Below, piece by piece: positions 34,463-44,371 of a stretch of 53,108 bases of DNA (the stretch's first letter is position 1; each line of letters starts with the position of its first letter). The DNA is from Pseudarthrobacter siccitolerans. GTDB taxonomy: Bacteria > Actinomycetota > Actinomycetes > Actinomycetales > Micrococcaceae. The position numbers and the translations under genes were made by a program. The notes below the pieces were generated by a model. It made no database searches. It was not told the DNA's origin and saw only the letters and a list, made by a program, of their open reading frames with translations. Location of the stretch: contig NZ_CAQI01000037.1 of NCBI RefSeq assembly GCF_001046895.1, positions 1-53,108 on the forward strand, written 5' to 3'.

Positions 34463-36177
34463 CGGGCCGTGCCGCCACCGGGGCCAGGCTGGCCGCTTCG
34501 CTGCTGGTGCTCCTGCTTGCCCTGCTGGCCGGCTGCGCCCGGATACCAACGTCCGGCCCTGTGGGCAAAAGCAGCGAGAGCAGTGCGGGCAACCTGAGCG
34601 CCCCGGTGTTCCTGCCGGCAGCGCCGCAAGCCGGCGCGTCACCGGAAACGATCATCGACTACTTCTATCGTGCCGGCAGCGGCTACGAGGACGACTACGC
34701 AGTCGCGCGGCAGTATCTGACCCAGGCCTCGTCCGTTTCCTGGAAGCCGGACCAGCGTGCCCTCGTATACCGGGAAGCGAAGGTTGTGCCCGGCGAAGCC
34801 GAAAACGTCTACAACTACGAACTCGACGTCGCGTACACCGTGGATGCTGACGGGATAGCAACCCAGTCACCGGAAGGGACCATCGAAAAAATCCCGGTCA
34901 CCGTCACGCAGGTGGACGGGGAGTGGCGTATTTCTGCCCTGCCCGACGGGACTGCCATCGCCGAAGAAACCTTCAAGGTAATCTACGGCGCGTACCCCAT
35001 CTACTTCTATGACCCCACGTTCACCTATGCGGTGCCGGACGTTCGCTGGTTCATCAAGAACAAAACCGTCAAGGCGATGACCAGCGCGCTGCTTGCAGGG
35101 CCGGCGCCGTACCTGCGGGGTGCCGTAGCCAGCGCCTTTCCCTCAGGCATCAAGCTGGCCCGGGAATCGGTGCCCGTTGTTTCAGGTGCAGCCCAGGTGG
35201 ACCTGACCGCCAAGGAACTGACGGAAACATCGCCCGAAGACCGGCTGCGGATGCAGATGCAGCTGACGCTGACCTTCCGCAGCCAGCCGGACGTCGTCAA
35301 TGTTGAGCTCCGCGCCAACCAGGACCTGGTCCGCGTGGAGGATAACGGCTCGGTCCTGCCCCCGGTGGTGGACAAGAGTGTGCCCTCACGCCAGATCGCG
35401 GTCAGCGGCAACGAGCTCGTCCGATACGAAAACAACAGGATCTCGCCGTTGCCGGACATTCAGCCGGTATCGTCTCTGACGCCGCGGTTCCCCGCCGAAT
35501 CGCCGGTATCGCAGACGGCAGCTTTCCTCAACGACAGCCGCACCACCCTGTACAGCATCAATCCCGGCCAGCCTGCCAGGGCACTGACCACACGAAGCGC
35601 CCTGACGCCGCCGTCATTCGGGCTTAGCGACTGGCTGTGGTCGGCGGGCCCGGGAGCCACGGGGGGAACCGAAGTTGTCGCGTTCCGGCCCACCGGAGTG
35701 GCCGAGGGGGCCTCCGTACCCTCGGCCACGCTGACACCCGCCTGGCTGGCGGGCCGGACGGTCAAGGACTTCCGGATCTCGCGGGAGGGAGTCCGCGCGC
35801 TGGTGATCTCAGAGCAAAACGGAAAGACCCGGGTGCAGGTCACGGGCATTATCCGCGGCGGCGACGGCACGCCCCGCGAGCTCACGCCGCCTGTCACACT
35901 GGCCACCGAAAGCGGGCCCGACCAAGGTGTGTGGGTCAGCGATACCACCGTTGCCGTAATGAAGGGGGCGGCCGGTTCGAACGTCACACCGGAACTGCTC
36001 TCGCTCACGTCGGGGCAGCCGCAGCAGCTGGCTCCGTGGCCGGGGCTCGTGGCACTCAGTGCCGGCAACGGACCGGAGGAAATCTACGCCCAGTCCGCGG
36101 AGGGCGTCTTCCAGCGGCTGGGCAACGGCTGGTCGCCGCAGATCAAGGGACCTATCGACCCCTCATTCCCGGGCTGA
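34459..36177 (+). CDS. lpqB: LpqB, lipoprotein partner of MtrAB
   Basis: The 572-residue lipoprotein has a signal peptide with lipobox LLAGC (Cys26). A GerMN-type domain region (about 190-290, [20 protein letters not shown]) is followed by a C-terminal beta-propeller-like domain. LpqB binds the extracellular part of MtrB and modulates its signalling. The ATG overlaps the mtrB stop, so the three proteins are made together. The context and length support the name. No T-run terminator follows; comF begins 72 bases later. Confidence 0.93.
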   Translation: MTGRAATGARLAASLLVLLLALLAGCARIPTSGPVGKSSESSAGNLSAPVFLPAAPQAGASPETIIDYFYRAGSGYEDDYAVARQYLTQASSVSWKPDQRALVYREAKVVPGEAENVYNYELDVAYTVDADGIATQSPEGTIEKIPVTVTQVDGEWRISALPDGTAIAEETFKVIYGAYPIYFYDPTFTYAVPDVRWFIKNKTVKAMTSALLAGPAPYLRGAVASAFPSGIKLARESVPVVSGAAQVDLTAKELTETSPEDRLRMQMQLTLTFRSQPDVVNVELRANQDLVRVEDNGSVLPPVVDKSVPSRQIAVSGNELVRYENNRISPLPDIQPVSSLTPRFPAESPVSQTAAFLNDSRTTLYSINPGQPARALTTRSALTPPSFGLSDWLWSAGPGATGGTEVVAFRPTGVAEGASVPSATLTPAWLAGRTVKDFRISREGVRALVISEQNGKTRVQVTGIIRGGDGTPRELTPPVTLATESGPDQGVWVSDTTVAVMKGAAGSNVTPELLSLTSGQPQQLAPWPGLVALSAGNGPEEIYAQSAEGVFQRLGNGWSPQIKGPIDPSFPG

Positions 36178-36248
36178 AGGCGGTGCTGTTGTCCACATAG
36201 GGGGCCTGTGGGGTGTCCCCTTGGACATGCCCGGCGGATGCTTGACCG

Positions 36249-37172
36249 GTGAGCCACAGACTGACGGTGCCGGCCGGGGCGCCAGGGAACGTCCGCCTCG
36301 ACCCGGACCTTGTCCCGGCCGATGAGCGCCCTGCAAGGCACCGCTCCGACCACCACAGCGCGTTGCTGCGACTGGGGGACCACCTGGCAGGAGCGGCAGC
36401 GGATCTCCTCGCACTGGCGGTTCCGGTGGACTGCGTATGCTGTGGAGCCGAAGACCGGGCGCTGTGCATTCCATGCGACCGCAACATCCGACGGCTCACC
36501 CATGAACCTTTTCGGGCTGAACAGGGAGCTCCGGCCCTAATGGACGTCGGCGGGACGGTGCTGTTGCCGGCGGTAGCCGCAGGCGTGTACAGGGAGGAAC
36601 TGGCGCAGGCCCTGCTTTCTTTCAAACGGCACGGCCAGCACCAGCTCGGGAACAGCCTGGGCCGGGCGCTCGCCGGTGCCGTCCGGGCGGGAACGGAGGG
36701 CACAGCAGGCATCCTCCTGGTGCCGGTACCCACCAGCAACGCAGCTTTCCTGAAGCGTGGCTTCAGCCCCGTCCACCTGCTCCTGCGGAAGGTCTCACGC
36801 GAGTTGCCGGACCTTCCCGTGGTTAACGTCCTGGAAAAGAGCGGAGCCGGCGTTCTGCAGCTGCCCGGAGGCCAGAAAGGCCTGGACCGCGGCGGCCGCG
36901 CCAGGCGGGTGCGGGGCTCCATGCGGGTCCGCCGGCGCGGGCGGAACAAGGTGGCCGGACACCCCTGCATCATTGTCGACGACGTCCTCACGACGGGGGC
37001 CACGCTCTCGGAAGCAGCCCGGGCGCTGCACCTCGCGGGTGCTGTGGTGACCGGCGCCGTAGTCCTCGCCGCGACACGCCCGCCGGACTCCGCAGGTGCC
37101 GGCGCCGCATCCGTTGAGGGCCGCGGAAAGGGGCATGACTTAGAAAAAAATAAACCACGAAAGGATGAATAA
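36249..37172 (+). CDS. ComF-family phosphoribosyltransferase
   Basis: The 307-residue protein has a zinc-ribbon-like cysteine set (CVCCGAEDRALCIPC, about 62-76) and a C-terminal phosphoribosyltransferase fold with PRPP loop CIIVDDVLTTGATLSEAAR. ComF proteins aid DNA uptake in naturally competent bacteria, but most actinobacterial homologs have no proven role. The ATG-less start is GTG 36249, without a clear Shine-Dalgarno sequence. The last 30 or so residues are a charged tail (KGHDLEKNKPRKDE). It lies between lpqB and hpf, as in several actinobacteria. Function in competence here is unproven. Confidence 0.85.
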   Translation: MSHRLTVPAGAPGNVRLDPDLVPADERPARHRSDHHSALLRLGDHLAGAAADLLALAVPVDCVCCGAEDRALCIPCDRNIRRLTHEPFRAEQGAPALMDVGGTVLLPAVAAGVYREELAQALLSFKRHGQHQLGNSLGRALAGAVRAGTEGTAGILLVPVPTSNAAFLKRGFSPVHLLLRKVSRELPDLPVVNVLEKSGAGVLQLPGGQKGLDRGGRARRVRGSMRVRRRGRNKVAGHPCIIVDDVLTTGATLSEAARALHLAGAVVTGAVVLAATRPPDSAGAGAASVEGRGKGHDLEKNKPRKDE

Positions 37173-37248
37173 CGGGTGGCTATGAACTAACGTCGGTGGT
37201 GGGTACCAAGAACAGAATGTACCTGTCGATGGCGGCTCGGAAAGGGGC

Positions 37249-37259
37249 TTGACTGTCAA
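37249..37259. promoter_or_regulatory. Palindrome upstream of hpf
   Basis: TTGAC-T-GTCAA is a perfect 11-base palindrome about 58 bases before the hpf start. It could be a regulator site, or TTGACT could be a -35, but I see no matching -10 at the right distance. Confidence 0.35.
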
Positions 37260-37316
37260 ACAGATCGGCCCAGCGAAGTGCTGCCGTCGTGTCACCGAAG
37301 TCATTTGGAGGGCACC

Positions 37317-38042
37317 ATGGAGTTTATGATCAGCGGACGAAATCTGACAGTCTCAGACCGGTTCCGCGAATATGCCGGGGAGAAGATCTCAAAGATCGAG
37401 TCGTTGGGGGACAAGGTCCAGCGCGTCGATGCGAAAGTTTCAAAGGAGACCAACTCACGGCAGACCGGCGACCAGCTGACTGTAGAAGTGACAGTACTGG
37501 GCAGGGGGCCGGTGATCCGTGCCGAAGCAAGCGCCGCTGATAAATTCGCTGCCTTCGACCTCGCATACAACAAGCTGCTCGAGCGGCTCCGCCGCGCCAA
37601 GGACCGCAAGAAGGTCCACCACGGACGCCACACACCCAAAGCCGTCCGTGAAGCCACCGCCACGCTTGAACCCGCCAGCGCCCACGAACCGATTTACGTC
37701 GAGGCGAGCCACCGCAGCGAAGCTTCGCCGGCTCCCGCAGAAAAGTCTCCTTATGATGTCGACAACGACATCCCGGCCGGTAATTCCCCGGTCCTGATCC
37801 GGCGCAAAGTCTTCCCCGCCGCGTCGCTTTCACTCGATGACGCCGTGGACAACATGGAACTTGTGGGCCACGATTTCTATCTCTTCGTGGATAAGGCCAC
37901 GAACACACCGTCTGTTGTGTACCGGCGCCGCGGCTGGACCTACGGGGTAATCACCCTGGACCACGAATGCGAACCGGGCGACACCGTGGTTGAAGAAAAG
38001 ATCCTCGCGTACCGTTCCGACGACGCAGCAGCCAACGCCTAG
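37317..38042 (+). CDS. hpf: Long-form ribosome hibernation promoting factor
   Basis: The 241-residue protein has an N-terminal HPF/RaiA domain (about 1-100, MEFMISGRNLTVSDRFREYA, ending with AKDRKKVHHG) and a C-terminal dimerisation domain (about 185-232, SLDDAVDNMELVGHDFYLF and VYRRRGWTYGVITLD). The long form pairs 70S ribosomes into inactive 100S dimers in starvation. ATG 37317 follows GGAGG. The preceding 144 bases hold a palindrome (37249-37259) but no clear promoter. The linker is Ala/Pro/Glu-rich, as in other actinobacteria. Confidence 0.95.
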   Translation: MEFMISGRNLTVSDRFREYAGEKISKIESLGDKVQRVDAKVSKETNSRQTGDQLTVEVTVLGRGPVIRAEASAADKFAAFDLAYNKLLERLRRAKDRKKVHHGRHTPKAVREATATLEPASAHEPIYVEASHRSEASPAPAEKSPYDVDNDIPAGNSPVLIRRKVFPAASLSLDDAVDNMELVGHDFYLFVDKATNTPSVVYRRRGWTYGVITLDHECEPGDTVVEEKILAYRSDDAAANA

Positions 38043-38074
38043 GGTGGTAACCACCATCCACAGAGAGGACTGAT

Positions 38075-39286
38075 GTGCCGACGCTGAGCCTGGACCAGGC
38101 CCGGCGGATCGCATTGGCAGCACAGGGACTCGACAAAGGACGGCCCACCGGCCCCGTGACATCACGGACGGTGGGCCGGACCTTTGCCCGGCTCCAGCTT
38201 GTCCAGATCGATTCCGTCAATGTCCTCGCCAGGAGCCACTTCCTTCCTTTCTTCTCCCGGCTCGGGAACTACGACCGCACCATCCTCCAGCGGATGTCGG
38301 CCACCCATCCCCGGCGCATGGTGGAGTACTGGGCCCACGAAGCCAGCTACATCCGGCCCGAGCACTTCGCCGATCTCCGCTTGTGGCAGAAACGCACCTG
38401 GGTAGGTGCCCACAGCATGGATCCGGCCGTGCGCGCCGCCATCTCCGCCAGGATCCTGCAAACACTCGCCACGGCACGGCCCCTGACTGCGGCGCAGATC
38501 GCGGACAGGATCGGCCATGTCGAGGAAAAGCAGAACAACAACTGGGGCTGGAACTGGAGCGCGGTCAAGCGGGTCCTCGAGCACCTTTTCGAGGAAGGCC
38601 TTGTGTCGGCGGCCTCCAGGACCGAGCAATTTGAGCGGCGGTATACGCTCACCTCGAAGGTGCTGCCGGATCTTTCGGTTGCTGAACCGGGGGAGGATGA
38701 TCCGGTTCGTGCCCTGCACAGGCTTATCGACGCCGCCGCGCGGGCCCACGGCATCGGCACCGTGCGGTGTTTCGCCGATTACTTCCGAACCCCCGTCAAG
38801 GCGGCCGCGGCATCAGTCGAGCATCTGGTGGAGTCCGGCAGGCTGGAGCCGGTGACCGTGGCGGGCTGGAACCGTGAGGTGTTCCTTCATGCCGAGGCCA
38901 GGCTGCCGCGGAGTGCGGCCGGCCGCGCCCTGCTGAGCCCGTTCGATTCCCTGGTTTTTGAGCGGCGCCGGCTGGAGGAACTGTTCGGCTTCCACTACCG
39001 GATCGAGATCTACACGCCCGAACACAAAAGGAGGTACGGGTACTACGTCCTGCCCTTCCTCCTGCGCGACAGGATCGTGGCGCGGGTGGACCTCAAAGCT
39101 GACCGCGCAGCCGGGAAACTGCTGGCCCGGTCCGCCTTTGCCGAACCTGGTGCCCCGCCGGATACCGCCGTCGAACTCGCCGCGGAGCTCAGGTTGATGG
39201 GGGACTGGCTGGGACTGCCCGGTGTGGAGGTCTGCCCGCGGGGCGATCTCGCCGGGGAACTCGCCCATGCGGTGGCAGCGGGATAG
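38075..39286 (+). CDS. Winged-helix DNA glycosylase, YcaQ/AlkX family
   Basis: The 403-residue protein belongs to the HTH_42 family that includes E. coli YcaQ and Streptomyces AlkX/AlkZ. It has the conserved QID motif in LQLVQIDSVNVLARSH, which corresponds to the catalytic Gln-x-Asp/Gln of this family, plus YWAHEASYIRPEHF and the three winged-helix segments (LTAAQIADRIGHVEE and later). Family members excise alkylated or cross-linked bases. GTG 38075 lies 32 bases after hpf, so the genes may be co-transcribed. Substrate specificity is unknown. It fits the window's other repair gene, phr, only in theme. Confidence 0.85.
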   Translation: MPTLSLDQARRIALAAQGLDKGRPTGPVTSRTVGRTFARLQLVQIDSVNVLARSHFLPFFSRLGNYDRTILQRMSATHPRRMVEYWAHEASYIRPEHFADLRLWQKRTWVGAHSMDPAVRAAISARILQTLATARPLTAAQIADRIGHVEEKQNNNWGWNWSAVKRVLEHLFEEGLVSAASRTEQFERRYTLTSKVLPDLSVAEPGEDDPVRALHRLIDAAARAHGIGTVRCFADYFRTPVKAAAASVEHLVESGRLEPVTVAGWNREVFLHAEARLPRSAAGRALLSPFDSLVFERRRLEELFGFHYRIEIYTPEHKRRYGYYVLPFLLRDRIVARVDLKADRAAGKLLARSAFAEPGAPPDTAVELAAELRLMGDWLGLPGVEVCPRGDLAGELAHAVAAG

Positions 39287-39385
39287 GCCGCTCTCCGCTC
39301 TGAGGGAAAACAAGTAGCGGTCCGGTGTCTCTCCCGTAGACTAAAAACGCCAGAATTCGGCGGCAAAGACTGGGAGCATCTTCAC

Positions 39386-42124
39386 GTGGCATCACTTATC
39401 GAAAAACTTCTCCGCACGGGTGACAAAAAAACACTCCGGCAACTGCGGAACTATGCCGATTCCATCAATGCCCTGGAAGACTCGTTCAAGACCTTCACGG
39501 ATGCCGAACTCCGCGAGGAAACTGACAGGTTGCGCGAACGCCACCAGGACGGCGAAAAGCTTGACGACCTGCTTCCGGAGGCCTTTGCCGCGGTCCGGGA
39601 AGCGTCCTCACGCACGCTGGGAATGCGCCACTTCGACGTCCAGCTGATGGGCGGCGCCGCATTGCACCTGGGCAACATCGCAGAAATGAAGACCGGTGAA
39701 GGCAAGACCCTGGTGGCAACGGCTCCTGCCTACCTCAATGCGCTCAGCGGCAAGGGTGTCCACGTCGTTACGGTGAACGACTACCTGGCTGAATACCAGT
39801 CAGACCTCATGGGCCGCGTGTACCGTTTCCTTGGCCTGACCAGCGGCTGCATCCTTTCGAACCAGGATCCCTCCGTCCGGCGCCAGATGTACGCCGCCGA
39901 CATCACGTACGGCACCAACAATGAATTCGGCTTCGACTACCTCCGCGACAATATGGCCTGGGACAAGGCCGAGCTGGTCCAGCGCGGACATCACTTCGCC
40001 ATCGTTGACGAAGTGGACTCCATCCTCATCGACGAGGCGCGTACGCCGCTCATTATTTCCGGTCCCGCCCAGGGCGACACCAACCGCTGGTACAGCGAAT
40101 TTGCCAAGGTTGTTCTCCGGCTCCAGCCGGAGAAGGACTACGAAGTCGATGAAAAGAAGCGCACCGTCGGCGTCCTGGAAAGCGGCATCGAAAAGGTCGA
40201 GGACTACCTCGGAATCCAAAACCTGTACGAATCCGCCAATACACCCCTGATCGGTTTCCTCAACAACGCCATCAAGGCCAAGGAACTGTTCAAGCGGGAC
40301 AAGGACTACGTCATCCTCGACGGCGAGGTCCTGATCGTTGACGAGCACACCGGGCGTATCCTCGCCGGCCGCCGGTACAACGAGGGCATGCACCAGGCCA
40401 TTGAGGCCAAAGAAGGCGTTGAGATCAAAGCCGAGAACCAGACTTTGGCCACGGTGACGCTGCAGAACTACTTCCGCATGTACCACAAACTCTCGGGCAT
40501 GACCGGTACCGCCGAGACCGAGGCCGCGGAATTCATGAGTACCTACAAGCTCGGAGTGGTGCCCATTCCCACCAACCGGGACATGCAGCGGATCGACCAG
40601 CCGGACCTCGTTTTCAAGAACGAAACCGTCAAATTCGACGCCGTCGTCAAGGACATCGCCGAGCGCCACGAAAAAGGCCAGCCGGTGCTTGTGGGCACCA
40701 CCAGCGTCGAGAAGAGCGAATACCTGTCGCGGCTCCTGGCCAAGGAAGGCATCCGCCACGAGGTCCTGAACGCAAAGAACCACGCACGTGAAGCTGCCAT
40801 CGTGGCCCAGGCCGGCCGCAAGGGTGCCGTCACCGTGGCAACCAACATGGCCGGCCGCGGTACCGACATCATGCTCGGCGGCAACGCCGAATTCACTGCC
40901 GTGGCCGAATTGGCGAAGCGCGGGCTTGACCCGGAAGAGAACTCAGCTGAATACGAGTCCGCCTGGCCCGACGCCCTGGAAGCTGCAAAGCAGTCTGTCA
41001 AGGACGAACACGAGGAAGTGCTGAACCTCGGCGGCCTCTACGTGCTGGGCACTGAGCGGCACGAGTCACGCCGCATCGACAACCAGCTCCGCGGCCGTTC
41101 CGGCCGCCAGGGGGACCCGGGCGAGTCCCGGTTCTACCTCTCACTGACCGATGACCTGATGCGCCTCTTCAATTCCGGCGCGGCCGAACGCCTGATGAAC
41201 AGCTCAGTACCCGACGACGTCGCACTGGAATCCAAGCTGGTCTCCCGCGCCATTGCGTCCGCGCAGGGCCAGGTGGAGGGCCGCAACGCCGAACAGCGCA
41301 AGAACGTCCTGAAGTACGACGACGTCCTCAACCGCCAGCGCGAGGCCATTTACGGCGACCGCCGCCGCATCCTCGAAGGCGACGACCTGCACGAGAAGGT
41401 GCAGTACTTCGTGGAGGACACCATCACGGCTCTTATCGACGCTGCGACCGCCGAAGGCAACGGGGACGACTGGGACTTCCACCAGCTGTGGACCAACCTC
41501 AAAACGCTCTACCCGGTCAGTGTCACCCCGGAGGAGATCATCGAGGAAGCCGGCGGAAAGTCCAGGCTTACTGTCGAGATGCTGAAGGAAGAGCTGCTGT
41601 CCGATGCGCGTCTGGTCTACCAGGCCCGGGAAGAGACCATTGGCTCGGAAAGCATGCGCGAGCTGGAGCGCCGGGTTGTCCTTTCAGTCATCGGACGTAA
41701 GTGGCAGGAACACCTTTACGAGATGGACTATCTCAAGGAGGGCATCGGACTCCGTGCCATGGCCCAGCGCGACCCGCTCGTTGAGTACCAGCGTGAGGGC
41801 TTCGCTTTGTTCCAGAGCATGATGGAAGCCATCCGTGAGGAAAGTGTGGGCTTCCTGTTCAATCTGGAAGTGGAAGTCACTCCCGCCCAGGACGTGGTGG
41901 TTGCCGACGCCGAGGGCGGGCACACCGAGCACGTCGAGCCCCAGGTGCGGGCCGCCGGGCTGGAAGCCCCGGCGCAGCCGGCGCAGCTGCAGTACACGGC
42001 GCCCAGCGAAAGCGGCGGCACGCAGACCCGGGTGGAGACGCGGCAGTCCGGCCGTTCTGGAAACCCGGCCAAGGCAGCAGCCCAGGATGCTGCCAAGCGC
42101 CCCGCGAAGAAGAAGAAGCGGTAA
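39386..42124 (+). CDS. secA: Preprotein translocase ATPase SecA
   Basis: The 912-residue motor drives protein export through SecYEG. It shows Walker [13 protein letters not shown] (GEGKT at 104-108), [13 protein letters not shown], the preprotein cross-linking domain, and helicase motifs [12 protein letters not shown] and [20 protein letters not shown]. The C-terminus ends in Ala/Lys-rich sequence (KRPAKKKKR) without the SecB-binding zinc motif, as expected for this group. GTG 39386 is preceded by GGGAG; TAGACT at 39337-39342 may be the -10. Two hairpins follow the stop codon. Confidence 0.97.
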   Translation: MASLIEKLLRTGDKKTLRQLRNYADSINALEDSFKTFTDAELREETDRLRERHQDGEKLDDLLPEAFAAVREASSRTLGMRHFDVQLMGGAALHLGNIAEMKTGEGKTLVATAPAYLNALSGKGVHVVTVNDYLAEYQSDLMGRVYRFLGLTSGCILSNQDPSVRRQMYAADITYGTNNEFGFDYLRDNMAWDKAELVQRGHHFAIVDEVDSILIDEARTPLIISGPAQGDTNRWYSEFAKVVLRLQPEKDYEVDEKKRTVGVLESGIEKVEDYLGIQNLYESANTPLIGFLNNAIKAKELFKRDKDYVILDGEVLIVDEHTGRILAGRRYNEGMHQAIEAKEGVEIKAENQTLATVTLQNYFRMYHKLSGMTGTAETEAAEFMSTYKLGVVPIPTNRDMQRIDQPDLVFKNETVKFDAVVKDIAERHEKGQPVLVGTTSVEKSEYLSRLLAKEGIRHEVLNAKNHAREAAIVAQAGRKGAVTVATNMAGRGTDIMLGGNAEFTAVAELAKRGLDPEENSAEYESAWPDALEAAKQSVKDEHEEVLNLGGLYVLGTERHESRRIDNQLRGRSGRQGDPGESRFYLSLTDDLMRLFNSGAAERLMNSSVPDDVALESKLVSRAIASAQGQVEGRNAEQRKNVLKYDDVLNRQREAIYGDRRRILEGDDLHEKVQYFVEDTITALIDAATAEGNGDDWDFHQLWTNLKTLYPVSVTPEEIIEEAGGKSRLTVEMLKEELLSDARLVYQAREETIGSESMRELERRVVLSVIGRKWQEHLYEMDYLKEGIGLRAMAQRDPLVEYQREGFALFQSMMEAIREESVGFLFNLEVEVTPAQDVVVADAEGGHTEHVEPQVRAAGLEAPAQPAQLQYTAPSESGGTQTRVETRQSGRSGNPAKAAAQDAAKRPAKKKKR

Positions 42125-42146
42125 CCGCCCGCCGGATAGCGGGCGG
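42125..42146 (+). terminator. First hairpin after secA
   Basis: CCGCCCGC and GCGGGCGG form a perfect 8-bp stem with a 6-base loop, directly after the secA stop codon. It probably acts together with the larger hairpin at 42156-42199. Confidence 0.5.
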
Positions 42147-42155
42147 AAAGTTCAC

Positions 42156-42199
42156 AACTGGAGCAGGGCCGGGATGCATATCCCGGCCCTGCTCCAGTT
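42156..42199. terminator. 20-bp perfect hairpin between convergent genes
   Basis: Bases 42156-42175 (AACTGGAGCAGGGCCGGGAT) are the exact reverse complement of 42180-42199, leaving a 4-base loop. It lies between secA and the convergent Rv3235-family gene and should stop transcription from both sides, although no long T-run is present. Confidence 0.75.
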
Positions 42200-42254
42200 C
42201 CACTGCAGTTCGGTGCTGCTGAGGGCCGCGGCCCTCGGCCAATGACGTGGGTCC

Positions 42255-42743
42255 TCAGCCAATGACAAGCTCAGTGACCCGCCACACCTGCTTGCCCCGT
42301 TCCAGCCGAAGCGCAACAGCCCGGGCACGGACGTCGTCAACCACCACGGCACTGGCCTCGAAAATTCCCGCAGCCACTTCGCAAACGCGCACCGAGCGAA
42401 CCGTTGAATTCCTGTGCAGCCGTGCCAGTGCCGGATTGTTCGTCCGGGCCACTTCGCGCCTGATGAGACAGGCACGGTGCTGCAGAGCTGACAGGCACCG
42501 CGGGTCCAGCCGGCGTGCCAGCTGGTGGACTGGCCGGATTCCGGCGAGCACCTCCATGGCCGCCTGCACCGTGCTCCTGGTGACCGCGCGGACCTCGGAA
42601 AGTTCATCAACGGGCCGCAATCCCGCAGGATTTCCGGCATGGGTTGGCGCGGATCCGGAGGCGGGAGCCGGTAGGACCTGCCGGGCAGGGCTTCCTGCCT
42701 CTCCAGGTCGCTGGCCAGCCCTGATCGGTGTAACTGCAGTCAT
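42255..42743 (-). CDS. Rv3235-family protein
   Basis: ATG 42743 with AAGGGGAA upstream gives 162 residues; open frame upstream to 42965 lies in the LysM gene. The C-terminal half (about 60-160) has ARTNNPALARLHRNSTVRSV and EASAVVVDDVRARAVALRLE with WRVTELVIG at the end, the pattern of the actinobacterial Rv3235 family (DUF6459) usually near secA. The N-terminus is Pro/Ala-rich and disordered. No catalytic residues are evident. Function unknown. Confidence 0.7.
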   Translation of the reverse strand: MTAVTPIRAGQRPGEAGSPARQVLPAPASGSAPTHAGNPAGLRPVDELSEVRAVTRSTVQAAMEVLAGIRPVHQLARRLDPRCLSALQHRACLIRREVARTNNPALARLHRNSTVRSVRVCEVAAGIFEASAVVVDDVRARAVALRLERGKQVWRVTELVIG

Positions 42744-42792
42744 AGCATTCCCCTTAATGAGCGGCCGGGATACTTGGAAGCCCGGCCCGTAG

Positions 42793-43623
42793 TTATGCCG
42801 CGGAGGGCGGCTGAAGGATTTGTCCCGGAAGCAGCACATCCGGATTCTGGCCGATGACGGACCGGTTGGCCTCGTACCACCGGGGCCACGCCAAGGCGAC
42901 GTCGACATCCGTCGCTTCCGGCCCCAAGGCAAACGCGGCGATGTCCCACAACGTGTCTCCGGCAAGGACCGTGACGGCCCTGGCTTCCGTTCCTGCGTCC
43001 CCGATGCTGCGCACTCCGGGAGCCGTCAACAGTCCTGGGCTCATCGTCGGGGCGGCTGGCTGCCAGCCCGGCTCAAGCCTGGAGGGAGGAGGCGTGTTGT
43101 CCTTCACAACTTCTTCAATCGGCGGATGGGCCATCACCCGGTCGGCTCCGTCACCGGGGGTGGTAAAAGCCGATGAGCCGGCGGCGTTTCCGGGGTCCGC
43201 CGGAGCGGAGGAAACCTGGTCTTGGGTGGGAGCCCACTGCGGACCCGGAACTGTCGTATCCGCGTGGGCGGCAGGGCCAGCCACGAGCTGGACAGACAGG
43301 GCAGCAAGCACCAGCCGCCGCATAAAGGCCGGCGACAGTCTCCGCGTTACTGCTGCGGCCCGAAGGTTTCCCATCCGGTCCAGCGCTGTGGTTGCTGTGG
43401 CCAGGAGCAGGGACACAACCCACCAGCCCACCAGGAGGGCCCCGCTGATTGCTGCCGCCGCTGAGAGCAGGTCCTCCACGTCCGGTCCCTGGCGGTGGAG
43501 CGAGGACTGCTGCCATTGTTCAAGCAGCCCGGCACCAACTACGTACAGCAGCACACCCAACAGCAGTATTACTGCCGCGCAAATGGCGTCGGTCCACGGT
43601 TGCGGTCCAACTTCTTTCGCCAT
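42793..43623 (-). CDS. LysM-domain membrane protein
   Basis: The 276-residue protein has three predicted membrane helices (about 15-34, 54-78 and 103-120), a Pro/Ala-rich linker and a C-terminal LysM domain (about 217-272, AVTVLAGDTLWDIAAFALG and NPDVLLPGQILQPP). LysM binds peptidoglycan, so the C-terminus should face the wall. The ATG at 43623 follows AGGAG. Three phased CATCAAA repeats lie directly upstream on this strand (43635-43661), in the leader or promoter. The gene lies 49 bases before the Rv3235-family gene on the same strand, so they probably form an operon. Confidence 0.82.
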   Translation of the reverse strand: MAKEVGPQPWTDAICAAVILLLGVLLYVVGAGLLEQWQQSSLHRQGPDVEDLLSAAAAISGALLVGWWVVSLLLATATTALDRMGNLRAAAVTRRLSPAFMRRLVLAALSVQLVAGPAAHADTTVPGPQWAPTQDQVSSAPADPGNAAGSSAFTTPGDGADRVMAHPPIEEVVKDNTPPPSRLEPGWQPAAPTMSPGLLTAPGVRSIGDAGTEARAVTVLAGDTLWDIAAFALGPEATDVDVALAWPRWYEANRSVIGQNPDVLLPGQILQPPSAA

Positions 43624-43634
43624 TGGAGCTCCTG

Positions 43635-43661
43635 TTTGATGTACTTTGATGGTCTTTGATG
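43635..43661. repeat. Three TTTGATG repeats at exact 10-bp spacing
   Basis: TTTGATG occurs at 43635, 43645 and 43655, one helical turn apart, so the copies face the same side of the DNA. They lie 12 bases upstream of the LysM gene and about 105 bases before the plus-strand gene at 43766. This suggests cooperative binding of a regulator or a leader element; no known motif comes to mind. Confidence 0.55.
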
Positions 43662-43730
43662 CAAGTGGCTTCAGTTTGCCCTCACTATTCGTCCTTTGTC
43701 CATACGTTGGAGAGAAAAAGATTTCGGCCG

Positions 43731-43759
43731 TTGACCGATGGGCAGTAGGACCCTACGCT
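43731..43759 (+). promoter_or_regulatory. Leaderless promoter: TTGACC-N17-TACGCT-N6-ATG
   Basis: TTGACC (43731-43736) and TACGCT (43754-43759) are spaced by exactly 17 bases, and exactly six bases separate the -10 from the ATG at 43766. This predicts transcription starting on the A of the start codon. It is the cleanest promoter in the window. Confidence 0.65.
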
Positions 43760-43765
43760 GGCCGA

Positions 43766-44332
43766 ATGCGCTGGGATGCACTCTTTAACGACCTGGAAAG
43801 CCAATTCACCGAAGCGGACCGGCTGGCTCTTGACGCCGAAATCAACGAACGGGCCAGGGCGGAAATGGTTGGCCTGGAACTCGCTGACCGATTGCGTGCA
43901 GTGTTGGGCTGCCGGCTTACCGTCTTCCTGTCGTCAGGGGAATCATTTTCAGGCACGCTGATGTACGCCGGCGCAGATGCACTGGTTCTGAACGAAGAAC
44001 AGCACCAGGTTCTGGTGCCGTATGCAGCGGCGGCACGGTACGTGGGGTTGGGCAGGCTCTCAGTCATGGAGACGTCGGCGGTCCGGAGCAGGCTGGGGCT
44101 GTCCCATGCCCTGCGCAGCATGGCACGGGACCGGGCGGAGCTCTCAGTCCTTGTGGGGAGTGCTTCGGGGTCGGTGCGGCTGGGAGGGGTAATCGATCGT
44201 GTTGGAAAGGATCATCTTGACCTTGCAGTCCTTCCTCGCGGGGAGGCGCGGCGCAACCATCAGGTCAGCCAGGTTGCCACTATTCCCTTTACTGCCTTGG
44301 GGGCCATCAGCTCACTCCGTTCAGTCGAGTGA
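43766..44332 (+). CDS. Conserved hypothetical protein, possible Sm-like folds
   Basis: The promoter spacing fixes ATG 43766, giving 188 residues. No signal peptide or membrane helix is present. Residues 39-94 or so (LGCRLTVFLSSGESFSGTLM, then DALVLNEEQHQVLVPYAAAA) look like a strand-rich barrel of the Sm/LSm type, in which a protein side uses a Gly-turn (GTLMYAGADALVL). The second half (VGSASGSVRLGGVIDRVGKDH and LDLAVLPRG) resembles a second copy. I do not recognise the family further. RNA binding is only a possibility. It is convergent with the small HTH gene downstream. Confidence 0.65.
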   Translation: MRWDALFNDLESQFTEADRLALDAEINERARAEMVGLELADRLRAVLGCRLTVFLSSGESFSGTLMYAGADALVLNEEQHQVLVPYAAAARYVGLGRLSVMETSAVRSRLGLSHALRSMARDRAELSVLVGSASGSVRLGGVIDRVGKDHLDLAVLPRGEARRNHQVSQVATIPFTALGAISSLRSVE

Positions 44333-44371
44333 GCTGGCGTGGGAGTAGCGGCCTAGGCTCGTGGACAGGAG

